Below, piece after piece: positions 34,987 through 44,814 of a stretch of 64,000 nt of DNA (positions within the stretch are counted from its first letter, which is position 1; every line of letters begins with the position of its first letter). A model generated the notes under the pieces. It did not search any database, was not told where the DNA came from, and saw only the letters and a list, made by a program, of their open reading frames with translations. A program made the translations under genes and the position numbers. Where the stretch lies: positions 91,899 to 155,898 of the forward strand of contig NZ_JASKLS010000012.1 of assembly GCF_030124375.1 (NCBI RefSeq), written 5' to 3'. The stretch comes from Sinorhizobium sp. 6-70. Its GTDB lineage: Bacteria; Pseudomonadota; Alphaproteobacteria; Rhizobiales; Rhizobiaceae.

Positions 34987-35486
34987 GCGGCGCATCCCTT
35001 GAGCTCAAAGACGTCGGAGCTGTCGGCGCTCGCCTTGCCGTCGCCCCAGGCGCTGGAAGTGCGCAACGATGGACCGAAACCGGGAAGCAGGATCTGCTCG
35101 GCGGCCGGCGCGTCCTCCGCCTGAAGCTGGCCGATGCGGCCGGCCTTGTCGACCGTATAGATCGCGCCCTGCCAGACGGTGCAGGCCTCAAGCTCCGCGC
35201 CGGTGACGTCGCCCGTCGGGCAATCATGCATGACGATGCCGTTCGCGCGCAGCGGCTCGCCGGATTGCATCACGACGCCGTCGAGCGATAGACGGGTCTT
35301 GCCGATCTTGACCTTGAAGTGATTGCTGGTGACGGCGCTTTCCGAGCCGACCGGCTCGAATCGCAACTCGTAGGTGCCTGCCGGGTCGGCATAGATCGCA
35401 TGCGCCTGCGAGCACTCGTCTGCAAGGGCCGGTGCGGCGGCCGAGATGGTCGCGAGCGAAGCGAGGAGAGCGTTCCAGCGCTTCAT
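34983..35486 (-). CDS. Exported hypothetical protein
   Basis: A 167-residue protein I do not recognise. It has a clear signal peptide (residues 1-22, cleavage after APALA) and four cysteines in the mature part (near 25, 102, 114 and 165), which may form disulphides in the periplasm. The mature sequence looks like a small beta-rich domain. It starts two bases after the lysE-like gene and overlaps the SDR gene by four bases, so it is tightly bound into this operon. Confidence 0.7.
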   Translation of the reverse strand: MKRWNALLASLATISAAAPALADECSQAHAIYADPAGTYELRFEPVGSESAVTSNHFKVKIGKTRLSLDGVVMQSGEPLRANGIVMHDCPTGDVTGAELEACTVWQGAIYTVDKAGRIGQLQAEDAPAAEQILLPGFGPSLRTSSAWGDGKASADSSDVFELKGCAA

Positions 35487-35488
35487 CG

Positions 35489-36127
35489 TCAGGCAACCTT
35501 CTCGGTCGCGAGTTTCAACCCGAGCCCGATGAAGACCACGCCGCTTGCCCGGTCGATCCACTTGCTCGCCCGCGTAAAGGCGGCCCGCATCCGCGGCGTC
35601 GTCATGAACAGGCTGACGCCGACGAACCAGAGGATCAGGGCGCTCGCCATGACAAGGCCATAGCCGAACTTAATCATCATCGGCGTGTGCGCACTGACCA
35701 CCGTCGAGAAGATCGACAGGAAAAAGAACACCGCCTTCGGGTTGAGCGCATTGGCGGCGAAGCCGAGGCCAAAGGCCTTCGCCGCCGACTGCTCGTTGCC
35801 CGCCCTGGCCTCTCCTGCCTCGACCACGATCTCCGTCTGGCCGGCGTGCAGTGCCTTGATACCGATATAAATCAGGTAGGCGACGCCGCACCATTTGACG
35901 ATGTTGAACAGATAGATCGACTGGGAAATGATCAGCCCTAGGCCGAGAATGGTGTAGGTGACGTGAAACATCAGCGATGTGCCGATGCCGAAGGATGTGA
36001 TGATGGCCGGGCGCCGCCCGTGCACGAGCGACTGTCGCATCACCATGGCGAGGTCGGCGCCGGGAGAAACGATGGCGAACGAGAAGATCGCCATCAACGA
36101 AGCGAGTTCGATCAGGTAGTGGCTCAT
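35489..36127 (-). CDS. LysE/RhtB-family amino acid exporter
   Basis: A 212-residue inner membrane protein with six hydrophobic segments and the family motif SPGADLAMVMRQSLVHGRRPAI near residue 20 (the SPGP-type motif). Members export amino acids such as lysine, threonine or homoserine. The particular amino acid is not evident. It overlaps the VOC gene by four bases (ATGA) and is followed two bases later by an exported protein gene. Confidence 0.87.
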   Translation of the reverse strand: MSHYLIELASLMAIFSFAIVSPGADLAMVMRQSLVHGRRPAIITSFGIGTSLMFHVTYTILGLGLIISQSIYLFNIVKWCGVAYLIYIGIKALHAGQTEIVVEAGEARAGNEQSAAKAFGLGFAANALNPKAVFFFLSIFSTVVSAHTPMMIKFGYGLVMASALILWFVGVSLFMTTPRMRAAFTRASKWIDRASGVVFIGLGLKLATEKVA

Positions 36128-36549
36128 GATTTTGCGACCGATGCGTTGAAGGCCCAGATGTGGCCGAAGGGATCCTGGATGCGCGCATAGCGTGCTTGCC
36201 AGAACGTATCCTGCGGCTCCATCACTGTCGATGCCCCGGCGCCGATCGCCTTGGCAAAGGCCTGATCGACATCATCGGCTTTCGGAAGGTTGATGTTGAT
36301 CGCGACGCTGGCGCCGCCAGCGGTCTTTGGCGAGCTGATGCTCATGCCGTACTCCGGAAACTCGTCATGCAGCATGATCTCGCCGCCGAAGAGGGCCAGG
36401 TTGGCGTGCATGACGCGCTTGCCGTCCTCGGCCATCTGGTGAAACGTGTTTACCGCGCCGAACGCCTTTTCATAGAAGGCGATGGCGGCAAGGCCGTCCT
36501 TTACGCAGATATGCGCCTGGATCGGGGGGACGTTCGGTTCGAATGCCAT
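36124..36549 (-). CDS. VOC-superfamily (PhnB/glyoxalase-like) protein
   Basis: A 141-residue protein with two beta-alpha-beta-beta-beta modules of the vicinal oxygen chelate fold. It starts with IQAHICVKDGLAAIAFYEKAFGA and ends with ARIQDPFGHIWAFNAS, typical of the PhnB-like branch. These proteins may bind metals and small ligands; the actual reaction is unknown. It lies 15 bases after the MAPEG gene and overlaps the LysE gene. Confidence 0.85.
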   Translation of the reverse strand: MAFEPNVPPIQAHICVKDGLAAIAFYEKAFGAVNTFHQMAEDGKRVMHANLALFGGEIMLHDEFPEYGMSISSPKTAGGASVAININLPKADDVDQAFAKAIGAGASTVMEPQDTFWQARYARIQDPFGHIWAFNASVAKS

Positions 36550-36564
36550 GCTTTTCTCCTCCGT

Positions 36565-36954
36565 CTAGATGAGAATGCCTGCAAGGATCAGCGCCAGCCC
36601 CATCGCTGAGACAGCCCAGATCGCGGAGCGAACACGCCCGAGCCCGCCGACATAGACCGGCAGATAGACGGCTCGCGCCCAGAACCAGATACCGGCGCCC
36701 CACTGCGTCAGCAATCCGCTGCGCCCGGTGAACTCTACCACGACCACCAGTACGATGAAGATCGGATAGGTCTCATGAAAGTTGCGGAGCGCGCGGCCGG
36801 CGCGCGCTGTCAGCATGTTCGGCCGCTCTTCCAAGTCGCGGTTGGGATCCTGATCCATGACGCCGTGCTGCAAACGGTATGCGCCCGCCTGCGTCATCAT
36901 ATAGACGAAGGCCAGCACTGCGCTTGCGAGCAGGTAGGTCAGTTCCAGCGACAT
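36565..36954 (-). CDS. MAPEG-family membrane protein
   Basis: A 129-residue protein with four membrane segments. The family core is visible in RAGRALRNFHETYPIFIVLV and the later FWARAVYLPVYVGGL, as in bacterial MAPEG proteins related to microsomal glutathione transferases. Its function in bacteria is unclear. The ATG at 36954 is chosen; a GTG at 36960 is also possible, and neither has a clear ribosome binding site. It lies 50 bases after sucB. Confidence 0.82.
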   Translation of the reverse strand: MSLELTYLLASAVLAFVYMMTQAGAYRLQHGVMDQDPNRDLEERPNMLTARAGRALRNFHETYPIFIVLVVVVEFTGRSGLLTQWGAGIWFWARAVYLPVYVGGLGRVRSAIWAVSAMGLALILAGILI

Positions 36955-37004
36955 CCGCACATCCGCAAGAAGGAAACGGGGGCTGCTGTCGCGCCCCGCC
37001 TGTC

Positions 37005-38246
37005 TTAGAGATCGAGCACCAGCCGCTCCGGATCTTCGAGGCTCTCCTTGACGCGCACGAGGAAGGTCACCGCTTCCTTGCCGTCGACAATGCGGTGATC
37101 GTAGGAGAGTGCGAGATACATCATCGGACGGATGACGACTTGTCCGCCGATCGCAACCGGCCGGTCCTGGATCTTGTGCATGCCGAGAATGCCGGACTGC
37201 GGCGCGTTGAGGATCGGCGAAGACATCAGCGAGCCATAGACACCGCCGTTGGAGATGGTGAAGGTGCCGCCCTGCATGTCGGCCATCGACAGCGCGCCAT
37301 CGCGGGCGGCCTTGCCGAGGCGACCGATTTCCTTCTCGATCTCGGCGATCGACATCTGGTCGGCATCGCGCACGACCGGCACGACAAGGCCCTTGTCGGT
37401 ACCGACAGCGACGCCGACGTGGCAGAAGTTCTTGTAGATGACGTCCGTGCCGTCAATCTCGGCGTTGACCGCCGGCAGTTCCTTCAGCGCATGCGTGACG
37501 GCCTTGGTGAAGAAGCCCATGAAGCCGAGCTTGACGCCGTGCTTCTTCTCGAAGATGTCCTTGTACTTGTTGCGCAGGCTCATCACCGCGCTCATGTCCA
37601 CCTCGTTGTAGGTGGTGAGCATCGCGGCGGTGTTCTGTGCGTCCTTCAGGCGCTTTGCGATCGTCTGGCGCAGGCGGGTCATCTTGACCCGTTCCTCGCG
37701 GACGGCATCCTCGGCCGGCGCCGGCGCACGCGCCTGGACCTTCGCCGGTTCGGCCGCGGGAGCCGAAACCCCCTTGGCGAGAGCGGCGATCACGTCACCC
37801 TTCAGCACCTGGCCACGCTTGCCGGAACCATCGATCTGCTCAGCCGAGATGTTGTTTTCCGCGATGAGCTTGGCGGCAGCCGGAGCCGGCGGCATCGACG
37901 TCGGCGCCTGCTGTGCCGGCGCGGGAGCGGCCGGCTGCGGGGCCGGAGCGGCAGCAGCGGGTTCAGGCTTCTTCTCGGCCGGAGCCGGAGCAGCAGCGGC
38001 GGCGCCAGCGCCTTCGGCGATCTGGCCGAGCAGTGCTCCGAGGCCGACGGTCTCGCCCGCCTGCGCCACGATTTCGGAGAGCGTGCCGGCGGCCGGTGCC
38101 GGAACTTCGATCGTCACCTTATCGGTCTCAAGCTCGAGGATCGGCTCGTCGGCCTTGATCGCATCGCCGACCTTCTTGAACCAGGTCCCGACGGTCGCTT
38201 CGCTGACGGATTCGCCAAGAGTGGGAACGCGGATTTCTGTTGCCAT
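37005..38246 (-). CDS. sucB: Dihydrolipoamide succinyltransferase (E2 of 2-oxoglutarate dehydrogenase)
   Basis: A 413-residue E2 with an N-terminal lipoyl domain (lysine in ELETDKVTIEV), an Ala/Pro-rich linker (about residues 80-120), a peripheral subunit-binding domain (AAAKLIAENNISAEQIDGSGKRG) and a C-terminal acyltransferase domain with DHRIVDG. It passes the succinyl group to CoA in the TCA cycle. It is preceded by sucA with a 121-base gap holding a palindromic repeat. Confidence 0.96.
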   Translation of the reverse strand: MATEIRVPTLGESVSEATVGTWFKKVGDAIKADEPILELETDKVTIEVPAPAAGTLSEIVAQAGETVGLGALLGQIAEGAGAAAAAPAPAEKKPEPAAAAPAPQPAAPAPAQQAPTSMPPAPAAAKLIAENNISAEQIDGSGKRGQVLKGDVIAALAKGVSAPAAEPAKVQARAPAPAEDAVREERVKMTRLRQTIAKRLKDAQNTAAMLTTYNEVDMSAVMSLRNKYKDIFEKKHGVKLGFMGFFTKAVTHALKELPAVNAEIDGTDVIYKNFCHVGVAVGTDKGLVVPVVRDADQMSIAEIEKEIGRLGKAARDGALSMADMQGGTFTISNGGVYGSLMSSPILNAPQSGILGMHKIQDRPVAIGGQVVIRPMMYLALSYDHRIVDGKEAVTFLVRVKESLEDPERLVLDL

Positions 38247-38294
38247 GATTTTTGTTCCGTTGATCAGATATCTGTTTCTAGCTCTTTGAGTTAC

Positions 38295-38338
38295 GCACTT
38301 CCGGACGGAAAATCGCTACGCACTTTTCCTGGAAGTGC
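38295..38338. repeat. Family C palindrome, single half-copy in the sucA-sucB gap
   Basis: The arms GCACTTCC (38295-38302) and GGAAGTGC (38331-38338) flank CGGACGGAAAATCG, the same core as 32186-32230. It lies inside the TCA-cycle transcript between sucA and sucB and would fold in the mRNA. Confidence 0.75.
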
Positions 38339-38367
38339 TCAGCGATTGGCAGACCGTGGGGAGCCGA

Positions 38368-41364
38368 TCAGCCCCCCAGCGCGTCCTCGAGGAAGGCGGC
38401 AAGCTGCGCCAGATGCTTGGACATCAGGCCGGTTGCCGGCGAAGCGGCGGCCGGACGACCGGTGTAGCGCACCCGCTGATACTTTGCATCGATATGGGCG
38501 AGCACCCATTCGAGATAGGGATCGATGAACGACCAGGCGCCCATGTTCTTCGGCTCTTCCTGGCACCACACCATCTCCGCGTTGCGGAAGCGGCTGAGTT
38601 CGTTGATCAGCGCCTTGGCCGGGAACGGATAGAGCTGCTCGACGCGCAGCAGGTAGATATCGTCGATGCCGCGCTTCTCGCGCTCCTCGAGCAGGTCGTA
38701 ATAGACCTTGCCGGTGCAGAGCACGACGCGGCGGATCTTCGAATCCTTCTGCAGCTTGATCGGGCCGTCCTTGATGACTTCCGCATCGTCCCAGAGCAGC
38801 CGGTGGAACGAGCTCTCGCCCGCCATTTCGGAAAGGCTCGAGACCGCCCGCTTGTGACGCAGCAGCGACTTCGGCGTCATCAGGATCAGCGGCTTGCGGA
38901 AGTCGCGCTTCACCTGGCGACGCAGGATGTGGAAGTAGTTCGCCGGCGTGGTGACGTTGGCGACCTGCATGTTGTCTTCCGCGCAGAGCTGCAGGAAGCG
39001 TTCGAGGCGTGCGGAGGAGTGCTCCGGCCCCTGGCCTTCATAGCCGTGCGGCAGCAGGCAGACGAGGCCGGACATGCGCAGCCACTTGCGTTCGCCGGAC
39101 GAGACGAACTGGTCGAAGACAACCTGAGCGCCATTGGCGAAGTCGCCGAACTGAGCTTCCCAGAGCGTCAGCGCATTCGGGCGGGCAAGCGAATAGCCGT
39201 ATTCGAAGCCGAGCACCGCCTCTTCCGAGAGCATCGAGTTGATGACCTCGTAGCGCGCCTGGGTCGGCGACAGGTTGGCGAGCGGAATGTAGCGCTCTTC
39301 CGTCTGCTGATCATAAAGAACCGAGTGGCGCTGCGAAAACGTGCCGCGCTCGCAGTCCTGACCGGAGAGGCGGATCTTCGTACCCTCGGTGACGAGCGTG
39401 CCGAAGGCGAGCGCTTCCGCCATTGCCCAGTCGATGCCCTCGCCGGTCTGCACCATGCTGGCGCGGTTTTCCATGAAACGCTGGATCGTGCGGTGAGCGT
39501 TGAAGCCAGCCGGGATCTCCGAGATCTTGCGGCCGACTTCCTTCAGCTGCTTCATCGGCACCGAGGTCTTGCCGCGGCGCTGCTCATCCTGGTTGTCGGC
39601 CGTGCGCAGACCCGACCAGACGCCGTCGAGCCAGTCGGCCTTGTTCGGCTTGTAGGATTGGCCTATCTCGAACTCCTGTTCGAGATGGGCGCGCCAATCC
39701 GCCTTCATCTTCTCGACCTCGCCCTCGGTCATCAGACCTTCGGCGATCAGCCGTTCCGAATAGAGCTGGACGACCGTCTTGTGGGCGCGGATGGCCTTGT
39801 ACATCTTCGGCTGCGTGAACGCCGGCTCGTCGCCCTCGTTGTGGCCGAAGCGGCGGTAGCAGAACATGTCGACGACGACCGGCTTGTGGAATTTCATCCG
39901 GAACTCGGTCGCGACCTTGGCCGCGTAGACGACGGCTTCCGGGTCATCGCCATTCACGTGGAAGATCGGCGCCTCGATCATCTTCGCGACGTCCGACGGA
40001 TAGGGCGAGGAGCGCGAGAAGGCCGGGTTCGTGGTGAAGCCGATCTGGTTGTTGATGATGAAATGCACGGTGCCGGCAACGCGGTGGCCGCGCAGACCCG
40101 AGAGACCGAGGATTTCTGCGATGACGCCCTGGCCGGCGAAGGCCGCGTCGCCATGCAGCAGAAGCGGCATGACCTTGACGCGCTCGCGCAGCGGAATGAT
40201 GTCGCCCTCGAAGACGGTCGCCATCTGGTCCTGCTTGGCGCGCGCCTTGCCCATGACGACCGGGTTGACGATCTCGAGATGCGATGGGTTCGCCGTCAGC
40301 GACAAGTGCACCTTGTTGCCGTCGAATTCGCGGTCGGACGAAGCACCGAGGTGATATTTGACGTCACCGGAACCTTCCACGTCGTCCGGCGCATAGGAGC
40401 CGCCCTTGAACTCGTGGAAGATGGCGCGATGCGGCTTCGCCATGACCTGCGAGAGCACGTTGAGGCGCCCGCGGTGGGCCATGCCGAGGACGATCTCCTT
40501 GAGGCCTTCCTGACCGCCGCGCTTGATGATCTGTTCGAGCGCGGGGATCAGCGATTCGCCGCCGTCGAGACCGAAGCGCTTGGTGCCCTTGTACTTGACG
40601 TCGATGAACTGCTCGAAACCTTCGGACTCGACGAGCTTTTGCAGGATGGCGCGCTTGCCCTCCGGCGTGAATTCGACGCCCTTGTCCGGACCTTCGATAC
40701 GGGCCTGGATCCAGGCCTTCTCCTCGGGGTTGGACATGTGCATGAATTCGACGCCCATCGTCGAACAGTAGGTCCGCTCGAGGATTTCGACCATTTCGCG
40801 CACGGTCGCGTATTCGAGACCAAGCACGTTGTCGATGAAGATCCTGCGGTCGTAGTCCGTTTCCTCGAAGCCGTAGGACTTCGGCGAAAGCTCGTCATAG
40901 TCCTCGACCGGGTCGGCAAGGCCGAGCGGGTCGAGCTTGGCATGCAGGTGACCACGCATGCGGTAGGCGCGGATCATCATGATGGCGCGGACGGAATCGC
41001 GCGTCGACTGATGAACCTCCGCTTCGCTGACCGGTAAGCCCGTGACGGCGGCAGCTTCCTCGACCTTGGCCTTGACCTTCTTTTCGATGACCTTCTCGAC
41101 GACGCCCCAGTCGCCGTCGAGCGCGGACACGAGTTCGCCATTGGCGGCGATCGGCCAGTTGCTTTTTTTCCAGGAGGCACCCTTGGCGGCCTTCACCACG
41201 TCCTCTGGCCGGTCGGCGAGCGCCTTGAAGAAGGATTGCCATTCGGACGAAACGGAGGACGGATCCGCTTCGTAACGCGCATAGAGCTGCTCGATATAAG
41301 CAGCGTTGGCGCCATCCAGAAACGATGTGAGCTGGAATTGCTCGTTGGCCTCTTGCCTTGTCAT
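38368..41364 (-). CDS. sucA: 2-oxoglutarate dehydrogenase E1
   Basis: A 998-residue thiamine-diphosphate enzyme of full family length. It has the N-terminal SFLDGANAAYIEQLYARYEADP typical of SucA, the central TPP domain with GDAAFAGQGVIAEILG and NNQIGFTTNP, and the C-terminal transketolase-like domain. It decarboxylates 2-oxoglutarate and hands the succinyl unit to SucB. It lies 164 bases after sucD with a hairpin between. Confidence 0.97.
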   Translation of the reverse strand: MTRQEANEQFQLTSFLDGANAAYIEQLYARYEADPSSVSSEWQSFFKALADRPEDVVKAAKGASWKKSNWPIAANGELVSALDGDWGVVEKVIEKKVKAKVEEAAAVTGLPVSEAEVHQSTRDSVRAIMMIRAYRMRGHLHAKLDPLGLADPVEDYDELSPKSYGFEETDYDRRIFIDNVLGLEYATVREMVEILERTYCSTMGVEFMHMSNPEEKAWIQARIEGPDKGVEFTPEGKRAILQKLVESEGFEQFIDVKYKGTKRFGLDGGESLIPALEQIIKRGGQEGLKEIVLGMAHRGRLNVLSQVMAKPHRAIFHEFKGGSYAPDDVEGSGDVKYHLGASSDREFDGNKVHLSLTANPSHLEIVNPVVMGKARAKQDQMATVFEGDIIPLRERVKVMPLLLHGDAAFAGQGVIAEILGLSGLRGHRVAGTVHFIINNQIGFTTNPAFSRSSPYPSDVAKMIEAPIFHVNGDDPEAVVYAAKVATEFRMKFHKPVVVDMFCYRRFGHNEGDEPAFTQPKMYKAIRAHKTVVQLYSERLIAEGLMTEGEVEKMKADWRAHLEQEFEIGQSYKPNKADWLDGVWSGLRTADNQDEQRRGKTSVPMKQLKEVGRKISEIPAGFNAHRTIQRFMENRASMVQTGEGIDWAMAEALAFGTLVTEGTKIRLSGQDCERGTFSQRHSVLYDQQTEERYIPLANLSPTQARYEVINSMLSEEAVLGFEYGYSLARPNALTLWEAQFGDFANGAQVVFDQFVSSGERKWLRMSGLVCLLPHGYEGQGPEHSSARLERFLQLCAEDNMQVANVTTPANYFHILRRQVKRDFRKPLILMTPKSLLRHKRAVSSLSEMAGESSFHRLLWDDAEVIKDGPIKLQKDSKIRRVVLCTGKVYYDLLEEREKRGIDDIYLLRVEQLYPFPAKALINELSRFRNAEMVWCQEEPKNMGAWSFIDPYLEWVLAHIDAKYQRVRYTGRPAAASPATGLMSKHLAQLAAFLEDALGG

Positions 41365-41486
41365 GGTCTTTCGCGAACCCTCGGTTCGCCTCCTGACTGA
41401 AGTTGGGGTGCCGGGTGTTGCCGGTCGTTCATGTTTATTCGGCGCTTTTACTGCACCAAGCTTGCGTCATTAATTGGTCGGGCGGG

Positions 41487-41507
41487 GGCCGGCAGCTGAT
41501 GCCGGCC
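41487..41507 (-). other. Hairpin in the sucD-sucA gap
   Basis: The arms GGCCGGCA (41487-41494) and TGCCGGCC (41500-41507) are perfect complements around GCTGA. It lies 22 bases after the sucD stop in the direction of transcription. There is no T-run, so it may set relative sucCD and sucAB mRNA levels without ending all transcripts. Confidence 0.6.
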
Positions 41508-41528
41508 ACACGCCTCGCTATTGAAATC

Positions 41529-42431
41529 TCAGCCCTTCAGGACTTCGACCAGCGTCTTGCCGAGGCGGGCCGGCGACGGTGAAACGCGGATACCGGCCGA
41601 TTCCATCGCCGCGATCTTGTCCTCCGCGCCGCCCTTGCCACCGGAGATGACAGCGCCGGCATGACCCATGGTGCGGCCGGGAGGGGCCGTACGGCCGGCG
41701 ATGAAGCCGACCATCGGCTTCTTGCGGCCGCGCTTGGCCTCGTCCTTCAGGAACTGCGCTGCGTCCTCTTCGGCCGAACCGCCGATTTCACCGATCATGA
41801 TGATCGACTTGGTCTCGTCATCGGCGAGGAACATTTCCAGCACGTCGATGAACTCGGTCCCTTTGACCGGGTCGCCGCCGATGCCGACAGCGGTGGTCTG
41901 GCCGAGGCCTTCGTTGCTGGTCTGGAACACCGCCTCGTAGGTGAGCGTACCGGAGCGCGACAGCACGCCGACCGAGCCCTTGCGGAAGATGTTTCCGGGC
42001 ATGATGCCAATCTTGCATTCGTTCGGGGTCAGCACGCCCGGGCAATTGGGGCCGATGAGGCGCGAGGAGGACTTCTCCAGACGCGCCTTGACCTTGACCA
42101 TGTCGGCGACCGGGATGCCTTCGGTGATGCAGACGATCAGCGGAATTTCCGCGTCGATCGCCTCGATGATCGCAGCGGCAGCACCTGCCGGCGGAACATA
42201 GATGACCGATGCATTGGCGCCGGTCGCGTCACGGCCTTCGGCAACAGACGCGAAGATCGGGAGCTGCTCGCCCTTGGCGCCGGCCCAGGTCTCGCCACCC
42301 TTCTTCGGATGAATGCCGCCGACCATCTTGGTGCCGTGATAGGCGAGCGCCTGTTCGGTGTGGAAGGTGCCGGTCTTGCCGGTCAGGCCCTGAACGAGGA
42401 CCTTGGTGTCTTTGTTGATCAGGATGGACAT
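41529..42431 (-). CDS. sucD: Succinyl-CoA synthetase alpha subunit
   Basis: A 300-residue alpha subunit with the CoA-binding Rossmann motif QGLTGKTGTFHTEQAL and the phosphohistidine loop GHAGAVISGGKGGAEDK near residue 245. With SucC it converts succinyl-CoA to succinate with substrate-level phosphorylation. It begins five bases after the sucC stop. Confidence 0.97.
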   Translation of the reverse strand: MSILINKDTKVLVQGLTGKTGTFHTEQALAYHGTKMVGGIHPKKGGETWAGAKGEQLPIFASVAEGRDATGANASVIYVPPAGAAAAIIEAIDAEIPLIVCITEGIPVADMVKVKARLEKSSSRLIGPNCPGVLTPNECKIGIMPGNIFRKGSVGVLSRSGTLTYEAVFQTSNEGLGQTTAVGIGGDPVKGTEFIDVLEMFLADDETKSIIMIGEIGGSAEEDAAQFLKDEAKRGRKKPMVGFIAGRTAPPGRTMGHAGAVISGGKGGAEDKIAAMESAGIRVSPSPARLGKTLVEVLKG

Positions 42432-42436
42432 CGGCC

Positions 42437-43633
<1,197 letters not shown>

Positions 43634-43666
43634 GGGGTTGTTCCTGTCTGATTGGCCGGATGGCGG

Positions 43667-44629
43667 TTACTTCAGGCTGGGTGCGATGTTAATGCAGGCT
43701 TCGCAAAGGCCCGCGACCGCTGCCACCGACTTGTCGAAGGCATCCTTCTCGCCCTTGTTGAGGTCGATCTCGATGATGCGCTCGACGCCGCCGGCGCCGA
43801 TGACCGTCGGCACGCCGACATACATGTCCTTGACGCCGTACTGGCCGGAAAGGTGGGCCGCGCAGGGAAGCACGCGCTTCTTGTCCTTGAGATAGGCTTC
43901 CGCCATTTCGATCGCGGAAGCAGCCGGTGCGTAGTAGGCCGAGCCGGTCTTCAGCAGGCCGACGATCTCGGCGCCGCCGTCACGCGTGCGCTGGATGATT
44001 TGCTCGAGGCGGTCCTTGGTGACCCAGCCCATCTGGATGAGATCGGTCAGCGGAATGCCGGCGACGGTCGAATAGCGGGCGAGCGGCACCATCGTGTCGC
44101 CGTGGCCGCCGAGCACGAAAGCCGTGACGTCCTGGACGGATACGTTGAATTCCTGGCTGAGGAAGAGGCGGAAGCGGGCCGAATCGAGCACGCCGGCCAT
44201 GCCGACGACCTTGTTCTTCGGCAGGCCGGAGAACTTCTGCAGCGCCCAGACCATGGCGTCGAGCGGGTTGGTGATGCAGATGACGAATGCGTTCGGCGCA
44301 TATTTCTTGATGCCTGCGCCGACCTGCTCCATCACTTTCAGGTTGATGCCGAGCAGATCATCACGGCTCATGCCGGGCTTGCGCGGCACACCCGCGGTCA
44401 CGATGCAGACGTCGGCGCCTTCGATGGCAGAATAGTCGCTCGCGCCCGTCAGCGATGCATCGAAACCTTCGACCGGGGACGACTGTGCGATATCGAGTCC
44501 CTTGCCCTGGGGAATGCCATCGGCGATGTCGAACAGGACAATGTCGCCCAGTTCCTTCAGGCCGGCGAGATGCGCCAGCGTGCCACCAATCATCCCTGAG
44601 CCGATAAGTGCGATCTTGTTGCGCGCCAT
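43667..44629 (-). CDS. mdh: Malate dehydrogenase
   Basis: A 320-residue LDH-like malate dehydrogenase with NAD motif IGSGMIGGTLAHL, substrate-binding Arg in GVPRKPGMSRDDL and the catalytic His in LGGHGDTMVPL. It oxidises malate to oxaloacetate. The open frame extends to 44680, but the ATG at 44629 with AAGGAAG upstream gives the normal N-terminus. It is the first gene of the long TCA transcript; the promoter lies in the 185-base gap after zapE. Confidence 0.96.
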   Translation of the reverse strand: MARNKIALIGSGMIGGTLAHLAGLKELGDIVLFDIADGIPQGKGLDIAQSSPVEGFDASLTGASDYSAIEGADVCIVTAGVPRKPGMSRDDLLGINLKVMEQVGAGIKKYAPNAFVICITNPLDAMVWALQKFSGLPKNKVVGMAGVLDSARFRLFLSQEFNVSVQDVTAFVLGGHGDTMVPLARYSTVAGIPLTDLIQMGWVTKDRLEQIIQRTRDGGAEIVGLLKTGSAYYAPAASAIEMAEAYLKDKKRVLPCAAHLSGQYGVKDMYVGVPTVIGAGGVERIIEIDLNKGEKDAFDKSVAAVAGLCEACINIAPSLK

Positions 44630-44775
44630 GAAAGTGCTTCCTTTGTGATCCCAAAATGATCGAGGCCTGAAACGCAGCAAACGCCAAACCTTCGCGAAAG
44701 CCCTTAAACGGCAAATGGTAAAATATCAACGCATACTTTTCGACAGAGCAAATTCAATCGGTTAGAAGATAAAAT

Positions 44776-44793
44776 TCTTACGTAAACGTAAGA
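44776..44793. promoter_or_regulatory. Perfect palindrome upstream of mdh
   Basis: TCTTACGTAAACGTAAGA is an 18-base inverted repeat with 8-base arms and an AA centre, 147 bases upstream of the mdh ATG in the AT-rich gap. Its size and symmetry suit a dimeric repressor or activator. Which protein binds is unknown. Confidence 0.5.
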
Positions 44794-44814
44794 TTGTATG
44801 TCACCATTGCGTCA

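Noticed and set aside
38335..41037. A 900-codon open frame on the plus strand opposite sucA
   Set aside because: It is entirely antisense to a full-length, well conserved sucA, and its translation is rich in Arg, Asp, His and Val as expected for such a shadow.
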